This document shows, piece after piece, positions 6,373 to 14,378 of a DNA stretch of 24,420 bases. The translations under genes were made by a program, and so were the position numbers. Position 1 is the stretch's first letter. Each line of letters opens with the position of its first letter. Location of the stretch: contig JBMNTU010000021.1 of the NCBI GenBank assembly GCA_050945895.1, forward strand, positions 1 to 24,420, written 5' to 3'. Below the pieces are notes generated by a model. The model saw only the letters and a list, made by a program, of their open reading frames with translations. It did not search any database and was not told the origin of the DNA. The DNA comes from JBMNTU01 sp050945895. Lineage in GTDB: Bacteria > Bacillota > Clostridia > Christensenellales > Christensenellaceae.

Positions 6373-7149
6373 ATGAGACTACAGGATAAAGTAATCATGA
6401 TTACGGGTGCTGCAGGCGGAATCGGTAAAGCTGCGGCCAAGGTGTGTGCCGGATACGGTGCGAAAATTGCTGTTGTAGACCTGAAGGAAGACGAAGTGCA
6501 GAAGACGGCGGACGAAATTGTTGCGGACGGCGGAGAAGCGGTTGCGTTTGGCTGTGATGTGCGTAAAAGGGATATGGTGCGCGGCGTTGTGCAAAAAGTT
6601 GTTGACAAATACGGCAAGATCGACGGCCTGTTCAACAATGCAGGCGTAGTGCGCTCCTGCCTGCTTGTAGACGCAGACGATGCGGAATACGATTTCACGA
6701 TGGACATCAACTGCAAGGGTGCGTTCATTGTTGCGACAGAAGTAGCAAAGGTAATGGTACCCCAGAAAAAGGGCCGCATCATAAGCACATCTTCCATATC
6801 GGCCTACAAAGAAGAATCCACAAACGGCATCTACTGCATGTCTAAAGCGGCGATTGCTATGATGATGCGCGTTATGGCGCTCGAGCTTGGCCAGTATGGC
6901 ATTACATGCATGTCCATTGCTCCCGGCCACATCGACACAGGCCTGCTTCGCGGTTCGTTCGAGCAGCGCGGCGCGGCGGAAGGCAAGCCGGTTGAAGCGT
7001 TTTACGATGAAATGAAAGAGACCATTCCGTTGGGGCGCCTTGGCCAGCCTTCGGAAATCGGCGAATTTATCGCGTTCCTGTTTGACGATCGTTCTGCATA
7101 TATCGACGGCCAGAACATGCTGATTGCCGGCGGAAAGATTATGGGCTAA
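6373..7149 (+). CDS. Short-chain dehydrogenase/reductase
   Basis: The 258-residue classical SDR has the TGAAGGIG cofactor loop at 11-18 and NNAG at 88-91. The catalytic triad is a serine in the ISTSSIS stretch (about 141), Y154 and K158 in YCMSK. Aspartate 36 at the end of the second strand suggests NAD(H) rather than NADP(H). It starts 30 nt after the second iolM-like gene with GAGG upstream, so it is surely cotranscribed with it. In sugar and cyclitol pathways such enzymes oxidise a ring hydroxyl or reduce a keto-acid. The exact substrate cannot be read. The C-terminal SAYIDGQNMLIAGG closes the fold normally, so the gene is intact. Confidence 0.88.
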   Translation: MRLQDKVIMITGAAGGIGKAAAKVCAGYGAKIAVVDLKEDEVQKTADEIVADGGEAVAFGCDVRKRDMVRGVVQKVVDKYGKIDGLFNNAGVVRSCLLVDADDAEYDFTMDINCKGAFIVATEVAKVMVPQKKGRIISTSSISAYKEESTNGIYCMSKAAIAMMMRVMALELGQYGITCMSIAPGHIDTGLLRGSFEQRGAAEGKPVEAFYDEMKETIPLGRLGQPSEIGEFIAFLFDDRSAYIDGQNMLIAGGKIMG

Positions 7150-7166
7150 ACATTACTGAACTCTAT

Positions 7167-7200
7167 GGCGCTTGCGGGGGGAGTTTCCCCCCGGGGCGCT
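7167..7200 (+). other. Intercistronic GC-rich hairpin
   Basis: GGGGGG-AGTTT-CCCCCC forms the core. The stem extends outward through C-G, two G-U and four further pairs with one bulged G (7168-7199). It is followed by TGTTAGACC, not a T-run, so a terminator is unlikely. It lies 33 nt before the next start codon and may set mRNA stability between the SDR and the TIM-barrel gene. Confidence 0.55.
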
Positions 7201-7232
7201 TGTTAGACCAATAAAAATTAAGGAGATACAGT

Positions 7233-8069
7233 ATGAACGTTAAGTATGGTATTACCGAATGGGGTCTTCCGGGAACGGGCAGGTATACGGTGAAGTTTAC
7301 GGCGGAGGCTGGATTGCAGGGCTTGCAGTTGGACTTCGGAACGTATGAAGGCGGTTATTTCATGGCACAAAAGCGCATGATGGATGCGTACATGGAAGAC
7401 GGCGCAAAATATGGCGTGGAGTTTCCTTCGCTGGTGCTTAACGACCTTGGAAAGCATGGGTTTGTGGACGGCCCGGAATCGCCCGATTATGAAATTGCGA
7501 TGGACCAGGTTTGGACAGGCCTTAATTGCGTAAAATACATGGGTATCGATACGCTGATGGTTCCGCAGTTTTGGGCAAACGAAATCACAGACGACAAAAA
7601 GTTTGATAACGCGGTTAAGGTGTTCAAACAGGTTTGTGAAAAAGCGGCGGAAGACAACATCACCATCATGAGCGAGACGACGCTCAATGCAGACAGGATG
7701 CTCGACCAGCTTCAGGCGGTCGATATGCCCAACCTTTTTGCATTCTACGATTCCCAGAATTACGATTTCTTCAAAGGCTACGACCAAAAAGAAACGCTGG
7801 ATAAGCTCTATCCCTACATTGGCACGCAGCTGCATGTTAAAAGCAGCGTAGGCCACGACTGGGAAGAAGGCGGCGTGCTTTCGGGCGCACTTCTTTGGGA
7901 AGCGGAGTCCAAGTTTAAAATCACAGAAGAAAAGCTGAAAAAAGAAGACTATTCCGGCTGGATCATTCTGGAAGACTATTACTATGTGAAGCCGGTGCGC
8001 GACAGGAACGAAGACCAGTACGCGCTGCTTCAGCAGGACGTAGATTTCCTGAAGAAAACATTTGGCTGA
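7233..8069 (+). CDS. Sugar isomerase/epimerase, xylose-isomerase-like TIM barrel
   Basis: The 278-residue protein has the AP-endonuclease-2/xylose-isomerase-like barrel pattern. A plausible four-ligand metal site is E148 (SETT), D173 (FYDSQN), H201 (QLHVKSS) and E247 (ILEDYY), with the usual strand spacing. Members interconvert ketoses, inososes or keto-uronates through an enediolate. In the Thermotoga inositol route the equivalent step is 5-keto-L-gluconate to D-tagaturonate (IolO), and in other bacteria a related fold isomerises inososes (IolI). Its sequence does not closely resemble what I remember of IolO, while the 18493 gene does, so an inosose or keto-acid isomerase of another subfamily is more likely. 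AAGGAG precedes the ATG at the right distance. The gene is intact. Confidence 0.75.
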   Translation: MNVKYGITEWGLPGTGRYTVKFTAEAGLQGLQLDFGTYEGGYFMAQKRMMDAYMEDGAKYGVEFPSLVLNDLGKHGFVDGPESPDYEIAMDQVWTGLNCVKYMGIDTLMVPQFWANEITDDKKFDNAVKVFKQVCEKAAEDNITIMSETTLNADRMLDQLQAVDMPNLFAFYDSQNYDFFKGYDQKETLDKLYPYIGTQLHVKSSVGHDWEEGGVLSGALLWEAESKFKITEEKLKKEDYSGWIILEDYYYVKPVRDRNEDQYALLQQDVDFLKKTFG

Positions 8070-8131
8070 GAATGGCCTTTTGGAAATGCATGGCAGTACT
8101 ACGGATTGGAAATAAAACCATAGGATGAAAA

Positions 8132-8174
8132 GGAACGTGGCGGCGCAATATGTATTTGCGCCGCCGGATGTTCC
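8132..8174 (+). other. Long stable hairpin between the TIM-barrel and AKR genes
   Basis: A perfect 10-bp stem (GGCGGCGCAA at 8139-8148 with TTGCGCCGCC at 8156-8165, 7-nt loop) is extended by an outer GGAAC/GTTCC helix (8132-8136 with 8170-8174). No T-tract follows. Together with the 220-nt spacing this looks like a processing or stability element within the transcript. Another short inverted repeat (TGCAGTGCTGCA) follows directly. Confidence 0.55.
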
Positions 8175-8289
8175 TTGCAGTGCTGCAGACAGAAAGCGCT
8201 GCGTGCTGGTTGCTTCGTTGCGGCATGTAAAAAAAACTGGTTGCACGGCTATGAAGCAGACAAGAGAAGATATACGCAAGGAGAAGACT

Positions 8290-9261
8290 ATGTTAAAAGG
8301 AAGCTATAAATCAATAGATGGACCAAAGGAAATATCCAAGATTGTAATGGGCGCGCTTACAATGGGCTGCGTACAGACGCTGGACGAGTCTTTTGCGATT
8401 TTGGATCGTTATATCGAGCTTGGCGGAAACATGATCGACACGGGGCGGAGCTATTTCGGCGAAGTGTATAACGGAGATTCCAAAAGCGAATACACGGTTG
8501 GCAAATGGCTGAAAAAGTCGGGAATGCGGGACAAGATTATTTTGAGTACAAAAGGCGGATATCCGGAGCTTAGGGATATGCATTACTCCAGGCTTTCGCC
8601 CGATTGCCTGCGCTACGACATCAACACAAGCCTCGCTGTTTTGGATGAGGAATATGTAGATATGTGGATTTTGCACAGGGACGATGAGAAAATTCCTGTT
8701 GACGAAATCATGGATGCTGCAAACGAAGCGGTAGAAAGCGGATTTACAAAGGCGCTGGGCGCTTCGAACTGGTCGACAAAGCGCATCCAGGCGGCCAACG
8801 AATGGGCGAAGAAAAACGGTAAAACACCGTTCACGATTTCCCAGATTCTGTGGAACATGGCGTATGTAACAAAGGATATGCTGTCGGACGACACGCTGGT
8901 TTCTATGCAGCCTGACGATTATGCGTGGTATAAAGAAAATAAATTCCCCGTTATGGCATATTCGTCACAGGCAGTCGGGTTCTTTTCGCTGTACCCCAAA
9001 CTGGGCGTGGACGGCCTGATTGCGCGCGGTAAATTATATGCAACGGAAACAAACATCAAGCGCTCCAAGCTGGCGGATGAAATATGCGCGGAACTGGGGA
9101 TTACGCCTGCGCAGCTTAGTATGGCGTACCTGACAAACAACGCGGTGGACGGTTATGCGATCGTTGGTTGCCAGACGGTTGCAGAGTTGGAAGACACACT
9201 TTCTGCGGCAGATTTAAAAGTGGATCCGGCGCTGCTGGAAAAAATTGAAAATTGCATATAA
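8290..9261 (+). CDS. Aldo/keto reductase
   Basis: The 323-residue protein has the AKR catalytic tetrad D50 (NMIDTGRSY), Y55, K88 (ILSTKGG) and H129 (MWILHRDD). The later GASNWS and VGCQTVAELEDTL segments are in the expected NADP-binding positions. It resembles the YajO/IolS branch of cytosolic NADP-dependent reductases; IolS is also found in the Bacillus inositol operon, though its role there is unclear. I start it at 8290, where AAGGAG lies six bases upstream. In-frame starts at 8125 and 8251 would add a basic, low-quality extension that includes the hairpin region and have no ribosome binding site. Its likely role is reduction or oxidation of a ring or open-chain sugar intermediate. Confidence 0.88.
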   Translation: MLKGSYKSIDGPKEISKIVMGALTMGCVQTLDESFAILDRYIELGGNMIDTGRSYFGEVYNGDSKSEYTVGKWLKKSGMRDKIILSTKGGYPELRDMHYSRLSPDCLRYDINTSLAVLDEEYVDMWILHRDDEKIPVDEIMDAANEAVESGFTKALGASNWSTKRIQAANEWAKKNGKTPFTISQILWNMAYVTKDMLSDDTLVSMQPDDYAWYKENKFPVMAYSSQAVGFFSLYPKLGVDGLIARGKLYATETNIKRSKLADEICAELGITPAQLSMAYLTNNAVDGYAIVGCQTVAELEDTLSAADLKVDPALLEKIENCI

Positions 9262-9276
9262 AAATGCTAAAATAGC

Positions 9277-9305
9277 TTGAATATTTAGGAAAATTAAGAT
9301 ATACT
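9277..9305 (+). promoter_or_regulatory. Candidate internal promoter before the creatininase-family gene
   Basis: TTGAAT (9277-9282), a 17-nt spacer, then TATACT (9300-9305) lie about 60 nt before the next start codon in an AT-rich gap of 103 nt. If active, the last gene would have expression independent of the upstream promoter. Confidence 0.55.
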
Positions 9306-9364
9306 GAATTTGTAACTATCAATTTACGTTTGTCACTATTATTCATTGAGGAGGGTAATATATA

Positions 9365-10477
9365 ATGGCAGATCAACAATGGCTCACCACTGAACGCCCC
9401 GACGTTATTTTTGAAAACACGTCTACGGGCAGGCTCAAAAAGGAATTATGGGACGCTTCGGATGAACAGATCGACAAAATTCTGGAAGAATACGGTATTG
9501 GTGCTCCTCCGGAACTGGGCGTAGCAAACACATACATCCAGAACACTCCCAGAAACAAACTGATCGAAAAGAAAAAGAAGAACGATATCGTCCTCGTTCC
9601 GATCGGCTGCACAGAAAACCATGGTATCCACAATCCTTCGGGTCTTGATACATTCATGGTAACGCAGATTTGCGAAGGCGTACGCCGCTATACAGCAAAA
9701 AAAGGTTACGAAGTAAACCTTGCGTTCACGCCCCTTAACTATGGCGGACATCCGTACCACCATATCGGAATGCCGGGAACGGTTATCATGCCTCACGAAG
9801 TGGTTCAGGAAACACTGATCTACACGCTCGTTGGCCTTTGGGACGACGGCTATCGCAAGGTTATCCTTGTTAACAACCACGGCCATCTGTGGATGCTGGA
9901 AGCTGCCGTACAGGAGTTCTTCAAGCGCTATCAGCTGCCCGGGTTCGTAACGGTTCTGGAGTGGCATCGGTCTGTTCGTGAATTCTTCTATCCTTCGGAT
10001 AAAGAACACGGCTGGGCAACACACTTCATCCATGCCGACGAAGCAGAAACAGCTGTTGCAAACCTGCTGTTCCCCGAAATGGTAGATATGTCTGTATGCG
10101 TTGATGCTGAGCCTAAATCGTTCATGCTGAAAGGCCACTACGACACATCTGTTGATTCCTTTGGCCGCCCGCACCGTTGGAGCGAGGCTGAGGGACACAA
10201 CTGGATCGAGCGTTTCGGTACGCCCGAAGGCGTTGTTGGTAAACCCTCGCTGGGAACAGCCGACAAAGCAAAACGCCCGGTTGCTGCAATCCTGAAGTAT
10301 ATCACACTGATGATAGACGAGATTTTGGAAGCTTTCCCTCCGGGAAAAATTCCGCCGATCGACAAATTCACCTATCGTACGGAAGAAGAGCTGGCTCCTT
10401 GCCTCAAAGAGCCCCTTTCGGAAGGCTGGAAATCTGTACACGAGCTGTACAAGATCGGTATCTTCGAGAAACTGTAA
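9365..10477 (+). CDS. iolN: Creatininase-superfamily hydrolase, IolN (3-dehydro-scyllo-inosose hydrolase) type
   Basis: The 370-residue protein has a creatininase-type core from about residue 73. PIGCTENHG supplies E84 and H86, and GLDT supplies D95, so E-x-H-x8-D matches the metal-ligand spacing known for creatininase. NNHGH (H172) and HADEAE (E228) complete the site. A further 70 residues precede the core. In Thermotoga, IolN (TM0413) of this superfamily hydrolyses the diketo-inositol made by IolM to 5-keto-L-gluconate, opening the ring. Co-occurrence with two IolM-type genes makes this the best reading. Other superfamily members open creatinine or cleave formamides, so the substrate is inferred. 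The ATG at 9365 has GGAGGG eight bases upstream. It is the last gene of the cluster, with a strong terminator 20 nt beyond its stop. Confidence 0.75.
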   Translation: MADQQWLTTERPDVIFENTSTGRLKKELWDASDEQIDKILEEYGIGAPPELGVANTYIQNTPRNKLIEKKKKNDIVLVPIGCTENHGIHNPSGLDTFMVTQICEGVRRYTAKKGYEVNLAFTPLNYGGHPYHHIGMPGTVIMPHEVVQETLIYTLVGLWDDGYRKVILVNNHGHLWMLEAAVQEFFKRYQLPGFVTVLEWHRSVREFFYPSDKEHGWATHFIHADEAETAVANLLFPEMVDMSVCVDAEPKSFMLKGHYDTSVDSFGRPHRWSEAEGHNWIERFGTPEGVVGKPSLGTADKAKRPVAAILKYITLMIDEILEAFPPGKIPPIDKFTYRTEEELAPCLKEPLSEGWKSVHELYKIGIFEKL

Positions 10478-10497
10478 AAAGTACATTTGTACATATA

Positions 10498-10530
10498 AGA
10501 GCATGGCCAACTGGCTGTGCTCTTTTTTTT
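10498..10530 (+). terminator. Intrinsic terminator of the catabolic cluster
   Basis: AGAGCA (10498-10503) pairs with TGCTCT (10518-10523). The stem continues inward through GGCC/GGCT pairs to a small AACT loop, and is followed by TTTTTTTT. It is a textbook terminator 20 nt after the iolN-like stop codon. Confidence 0.92.
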
Positions 10531-10579
10531 ACAAAAAACTGGAGACAGATGCAGGGAGAAGAAGCGCCCGTGCAAGAAC

Positions 10580-10619
10580 AAAAAAACCAGCCGCGCAAAC
10601 GGGGAAGCCGGGCGGCTGG
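10580..10619 (-). terminator. Intrinsic terminator after purL
   Basis: On the minus strand CCAGCCGC (10619-10612) pairs perfectly with GCGGCTGG (10594-10587). The loop can extend the stem (CGG/CCG), and TTTTTTT follows (10586-10580). It lies 28 nt after the purL stop codon, so the two convergent operons have separate terminators. Confidence 0.85.
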
Positions 10620-10646
10620 CTATTGGTTATTTGATAAGCGCAAGGC

Positions 10647-13600
10647 TCAACGGAAATAGGCTACGCCGCTTTCGAAAATCTTTTGGTCGTAGTTTCCGGG
10701 AACATTTTTAAAAATACACTCTCCCGAACGCTCCGAATGGCCCATTTTGCCAAATACGCGTCCGTCCGGCGAAAGGATTCCCTCGATGGCGAGCATAGAA
10801 CCGTTTGGGTTGTGTACGCTGTCCATGGTGGGGTGCCCGGAAGGATCCACATATTGCGTGGCGACCTGGCCGTTTTTGAGCAACGTGTCTATATCCTGCC
10901 CATTGGCGACAAAGCGCCCTTCGCCGTGCGAAATGGCAATATTGTGTACATCGCTGGCCGTGACGCCTGCAAGCCATGGAGATTTTGTGCTGGTGATGCG
11001 CGTTCTTACAATCGTGGAAATATGCCGCCCAATCGTATTGTATGTAAGTGTTGGGCTGCCGTCCGAAAGGGTGCGGATTTCCCCGTAGGGAACGAGGCCA
11101 AGTTTGATAAGTGCCTGAAAGCCGTTGCAAATACCAAGCATCAGCCCGTCGCGGTGCTGCAAAAGCGCGTGGGTCGCGTCCATAATGCGCTTGTTTCGGA
11201 AGGTCGTCGCAATGAATTTGCCGCTGCCGTCCGGCTCGTCTCCGCCCGAAAAGCCGCCGGGAAGCATGATGATCTGTGCATTATGAATGGCGCGCTCCAG
11301 CGCCAAAATGCTTTCCTCAATATCGGAGGTGCTTTGATTGCGCATGATGATGACCTGCGGAACGCCGCCTGCCCGGGCAAAAGCCGCAGCCGTGTCGTAT
11401 TCGCAGTTGGTTCCGGGGAACACGGGAATGACGACGCGCGGCAGGGCCGTTTTATAATGGCATAGCAGATTGCTTTTTTCGGTGCAAAGCGGCGTGCTGA
11501 CAGAGCCGGTTTCCTTTGTCTTTGTGGGAAACACGCTTTCGAGCGGAGCGGTGTACGCCGCCTTTATTTCATCCAGAGGGATGGATTCCCCCAGAACTTC
11601 AATAACAGGATCTTGCCGGAGCTCGCCTACCAGCTCGAAATCGGTATCGTGGATATCCTTTGCTTCGAAGAAGATATCGCCGTAGTACTTGCCGGTAAGC
11701 GCAGAAAGACTATCGGGGAAAAGCTTTACGCCCAGGCTGTTTCCAAGCGCACATTTGGCCGCGCCGGCAAGCAGGCCGCCGCGCGATACGGCGTAGGCGG
11801 AGCAAGCGACGCCGTCGGCAATCAACCGGTGCAGCTTTGCATATTTGTGCAGGGCGTCTGCGAAAACGGGCAGGCCGTTTTTATCCCTGGCGATTTTTAG
11901 CAGGTAAAGCTTGTTTCCCGCACGTTTGAACTCGGGCGAGATAACGTGGCGCGCATCCGCAGGGGCGACGCAGAATGAACAAAGTGTAGGCGGCACGTCG
12001 ATATCCATAAAGCTGCCGCTCATAGAGTCCTTGCCGCCGATTGCGGCGACACCAAGCTCTTTTTGTGCGAGGTAGGCGCCCAGCAGCGCGCCCAGCGGTT
12101 TGCCCCAGCGTTCGGGCTCGCCCTTCAGGCGTTCGAAGTATTCCTGCAGCGTCAGCCAGGCGTCTTTGGGGTCGCCGCCGGCTGCAGCAAGCTTGGCTAC
12201 GCTGGACAAAACGGCGTATACCGAGCCCATAAACGGGCTGACTTCCATCATATACGGGTCCAGCCCATAGCTCATTAGTGTCGCATCGTTTGTTTGCGCA
12301 CCGTCCACCGGAATTTTGGCACACATTGCCTGCACAGGCGTAAGCTGGCTTGCCCCGCCCAGCGGCATGGTTACGCTTGCGGCACCAATAGAACCATCGA
12401 ACATATCCTGCAGGCCTTTTTGGCTGCATACGTTAAGGTCGCCAAGCAGATGCAGCAGTGTTTCTTTGGCTGTTTTGGCGGTATGCTCGTCAAAGATTGC
12501 CTGGGTATTGCCAAATTGCTTTACGGTTGCGCTTGCCGTTTGTGTAGCGCCGTTGGAATCTAAAAAGGCGCGGGAAAGGTCTACAATGGCGTCGCCCCGC
12601 CAGAAAAGCCGCATGCGCCCCGTGTCTGTTACGCTGGCGACGACGGTCGCCTCCAGGTTTTCTTCTGCGGCAAGCGCAAGGATACGATCCTTGTGCCGGG
12701 GAGAAATGACGACGGCCATGCGCTCCTGCGACTCCGCAATGGCAAGCTCAGTACCGTCCAGCCCTTCGTATTTTTTGGGAACCATATCGAGGTCGATATC
12801 CAGTCCGGGCGCCAGTTCGCCGATGGCGACGCACACTCCGCCTGCGCCAAAGTCGTTGCACCTGCGTATTTTTTTGGCAAACGAGGCGTTCCGGAAAAGC
12901 CGCTGGAGCTTGCGCTCTGTTAGCGGGTTGCCCTTCTGCACCTCTGCACCGCATTCTTCGATGGATTGCTCGTCGTGCGCCTTAGAACTTCCCGTAGCGC
13001 CGCCCAGCCCGTCGCGGCCCGTCCGGCCGCCGATCAGCAGGATGATATCGCCTGCTTCGGGCGTTTGGCGAACAACATTTTTCTGCGGCGCCGCGCCGAT
13101 GACCGCGCCGATTTCCATTCGCTTTGCTTTGTAGCCGGGGTGGTAAACTTCCTCTACCAGCCCGGTCGCCAGGCCAATCTGGTTTCCGTAGGACGAGTAT
13201 CCGGCGGCGGCTTCCCTGGTGATTTTCCGCTGGGGAAGCTTGTATTCCATTGTGTCGGCGACCGCTTCTCTGGGGTCGCCGCTTCCTGTGACACGCATGG
13301 CCTGGTATACATACGACCTGCCCGAAAGCGGGTCGCGGATGGCGCCGCCCAGGCAGGTGGCCGCACCGCCGAACGGCTCGATTTCCGTCGGGTGGTTATG
13401 CGTCTCGTTTTTAAACATAATCAAATAGTCTTTGCTGCCGTCGTCCGTGTGGATCTTATGCTTGATGGAGCAGGCGTTGATCTCTTCCGATTCGTCAAAA
13501 TTCCGCAGCGTGCCTGCGTGCTTGGCTTCTTTTGTGTAGATGGTCGCAAGGTCCATCAGGCAGATATCCTTTTTACTGCCCAGCGCTTTGCGCGCGGCAA

Positions 13601-14360
13601 GATAATCTTCGTACACGGCTTTTGCCGCAGAGGAAACCGGGTCGCTGTCAAACTCCACATGTTCGAGCTTTGTCAAAAATGTCGTGTGCCGGCAGTGGTC
13701 CGACCAATAGGTATCCAGCACGCGAAGCTCGGTAATGGTGGGGTCGCGCTGCTCCTGCATAAAATATTCCTGCGCAAACAGCATATCCTCCGCCGTCATG
13801 GCGAAGCCGTTTTGCCGAGTATATTCCGCGATTTCGCTTTCGGACATTCGGATGAAGCCGGCAATCGTTTCAACGGGCTGCGGCTCGGGCAGGTTCATAA
13901 CAAGGGTTTTATATTCCGACAAGGAGGCCTCGCACGAATCCACCGGATTGATCACATATTTTTTGATGGTATCGAGCTGCGCTTCGTCTACGCCCCGAAC
14001 CATATAGATTTTTGCAAACCGGACGAGCGGGCGCTCTTTACGCGTCAGAAGCTGAATACATTGAGCGGCGCTGTCTGCGCGCTGGTCATACTGGCCAGGC
14101 AGGTATTCTGCGCCAAACACGGCATATCCGCCGGGTATTTCCAGCGTATCCAGGTATACGGTGTCGACAGGCGCTTCGCTGAAAACATTGTCTACGGCAA
14201 GGGAAAATTCTTCATCTCCGATATTTTCCACATCGTAGCGGTTGAGGATGCGGACGTCCTGCGCGGGTACGTCCAGGTATTGGTTAAAATCGCTCAAAAG
14301 CGATTGCGCCTCCACATCAAACCCCTTCTTTTTTTCAACGAACAGCCGTTTCACACTCAT
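10647..14360 (-). CDS. purL: Phosphoribosylformylglycinamidine synthase, single-chain
   Basis: The 1237-residue enzyme catalyses the ATP- and glutamine-dependent conversion of FGAR to FGAM, step four of purine biosynthesis. Two AIR-synthase-like halves contain FKNETHNHP (metal and ATP site), RDPLSG, GGRTGRDGLGG and GGKDSMSG. A class-I glutaminase domain (about 973-1237) carries the nucleophile C1078 in GICNGFQ and H1208/E1210 in GHSER. Clostridia and gammaproteobacteria use this fused form, whereas bacilli split it into PurS, PurQ and PurL. AAGGA lies eight bases before the ATG. It is the last gene of a four-gene minus-strand operon, 18 nt after the permease gene, and is not with other pur genes. 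No purine riboswitch is visible before it. Confidence 0.97.
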   Translation of the reverse strand: MSVKRLFVEKKKGFDVEAQSLLSDFNQYLDVPAQDVRILNRYDVENIGDEEFSLAVDNVFSEAPVDTVYLDTLEIPGGYAVFGAEYLPGQYDQRADSAAQCIQLLTRKERPLVRFAKIYMVRGVDEAQLDTIKKYVINPVDSCEASLSEYKTLVMNLPEPQPVETIAGFIRMSESEIAEYTRQNGFAMTAEDMLFAQEYFMQEQRDPTITELRVLDTYWSDHCRHTTFLTKLEHVEFDSDPVSSAAKAVYEDYLAARKALGSKKDICLMDLATIYTKEAKHAGTLRNFDESEEINACSIKHKIHTDDGSKDYLIMFKNETHNHPTEIEPFGGAATCLGGAIRDPLSGRSYVYQAMRVTGSGDPREAVADTMEYKLPQRKITREAAAGYSSYGNQIGLATGLVEEVYHPGYKAKRMEIGAVIGAAPQKNVVRQTPEAGDIILLIGGRTGRDGLGGATGSSKAHDEQSIEECGAEVQKGNPLTERKLQRLFRNASFAKKIRRCNDFGAGGVCVAIGELAPGLDIDLDMVPKKYEGLDGTELAIAESQERMAVVISPRHKDRILALAAEENLEATVVASVTDTGRMRLFWRGDAIVDLSRAFLDSNGATQTASATVKQFGNTQAIFDEHTAKTAKETLLHLLGDLNVCSQKGLQDMFDGSIGAASVTMPLGGASQLTPVQAMCAKIPVDGAQTNDATLMSYGLDPYMMEVSPFMGSVYAVLSSVAKLAAAGGDPKDAWLTLQEYFERLKGEPERWGKPLGALLGAYLAQKELGVAAIGGKDSMSGSFMDIDVPPTLCSFCVAPADARHVISPEFKRAGNKLYLLKIARDKNGLPVFADALHKYAKLHRLIADGVACSAYAVSRGGLLAGAAKCALGNSLGVKLFPDSLSALTGKYYGDIFFEAKDIHDTDFELVGELRQDPVIEVLGESIPLDEIKAAYTAPLESVFPTKTKETGSVSTPLCTEKSNLLCHYKTALPRVVIPVFPGTNCEYDTAAAFARAGGVPQVIIMRNQSTSDIEESILALERAIHNAQIIMLPGGFSGGDEPDGSGKFIATTFRNKRIMDATHALLQHRDGLMLGICNGFQALIKLGLVPYGEIRTLSDGSPTLTYNTIGRHISTIVRTRITSTKSPWLAGVTASDVHNIAISHGEGRFVANGQDIDTLLKNGQVATQYVDPSGHPTMDSVHNPNGSMLAIEGILSPDGRVFGKMGHSERSGECIFKNVPGNYDQKIFESGVAYFR

Positions 14361-14378
14361 TTGTAGTATCCTTTCTTG

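Noticed and set aside
7218..8279. 353-codon minus-strand frame covering the TIM-barrel gene
   Set aside because: The plus-strand gene has a ribosome binding site, metal-ligand motifs and operon context; the reverse frame has none of these.
8125..8289. 55-residue N-terminal extension of the aldo/keto reductase
   Set aside because: It would run through the stable 8132-8174 hairpin, has no ribosome binding site, and the family starts at MLKGSYKS where AAGGAG is well placed.
10531..10646. Small gene between the two convergent operons
   Set aside because: The 116-base gap is filled by the purL terminator. Short frames there have no ribosome binding site and overlap the iolN-like gene or purL.
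12966..14366. 466-codon open frame on the plus strand, and several others opposite purL
   Set aside because: They are antisense to the fully conserved PurL. Their composition is arginine- and histidine-rich, with no recognisable domain and no ribosome binding site.
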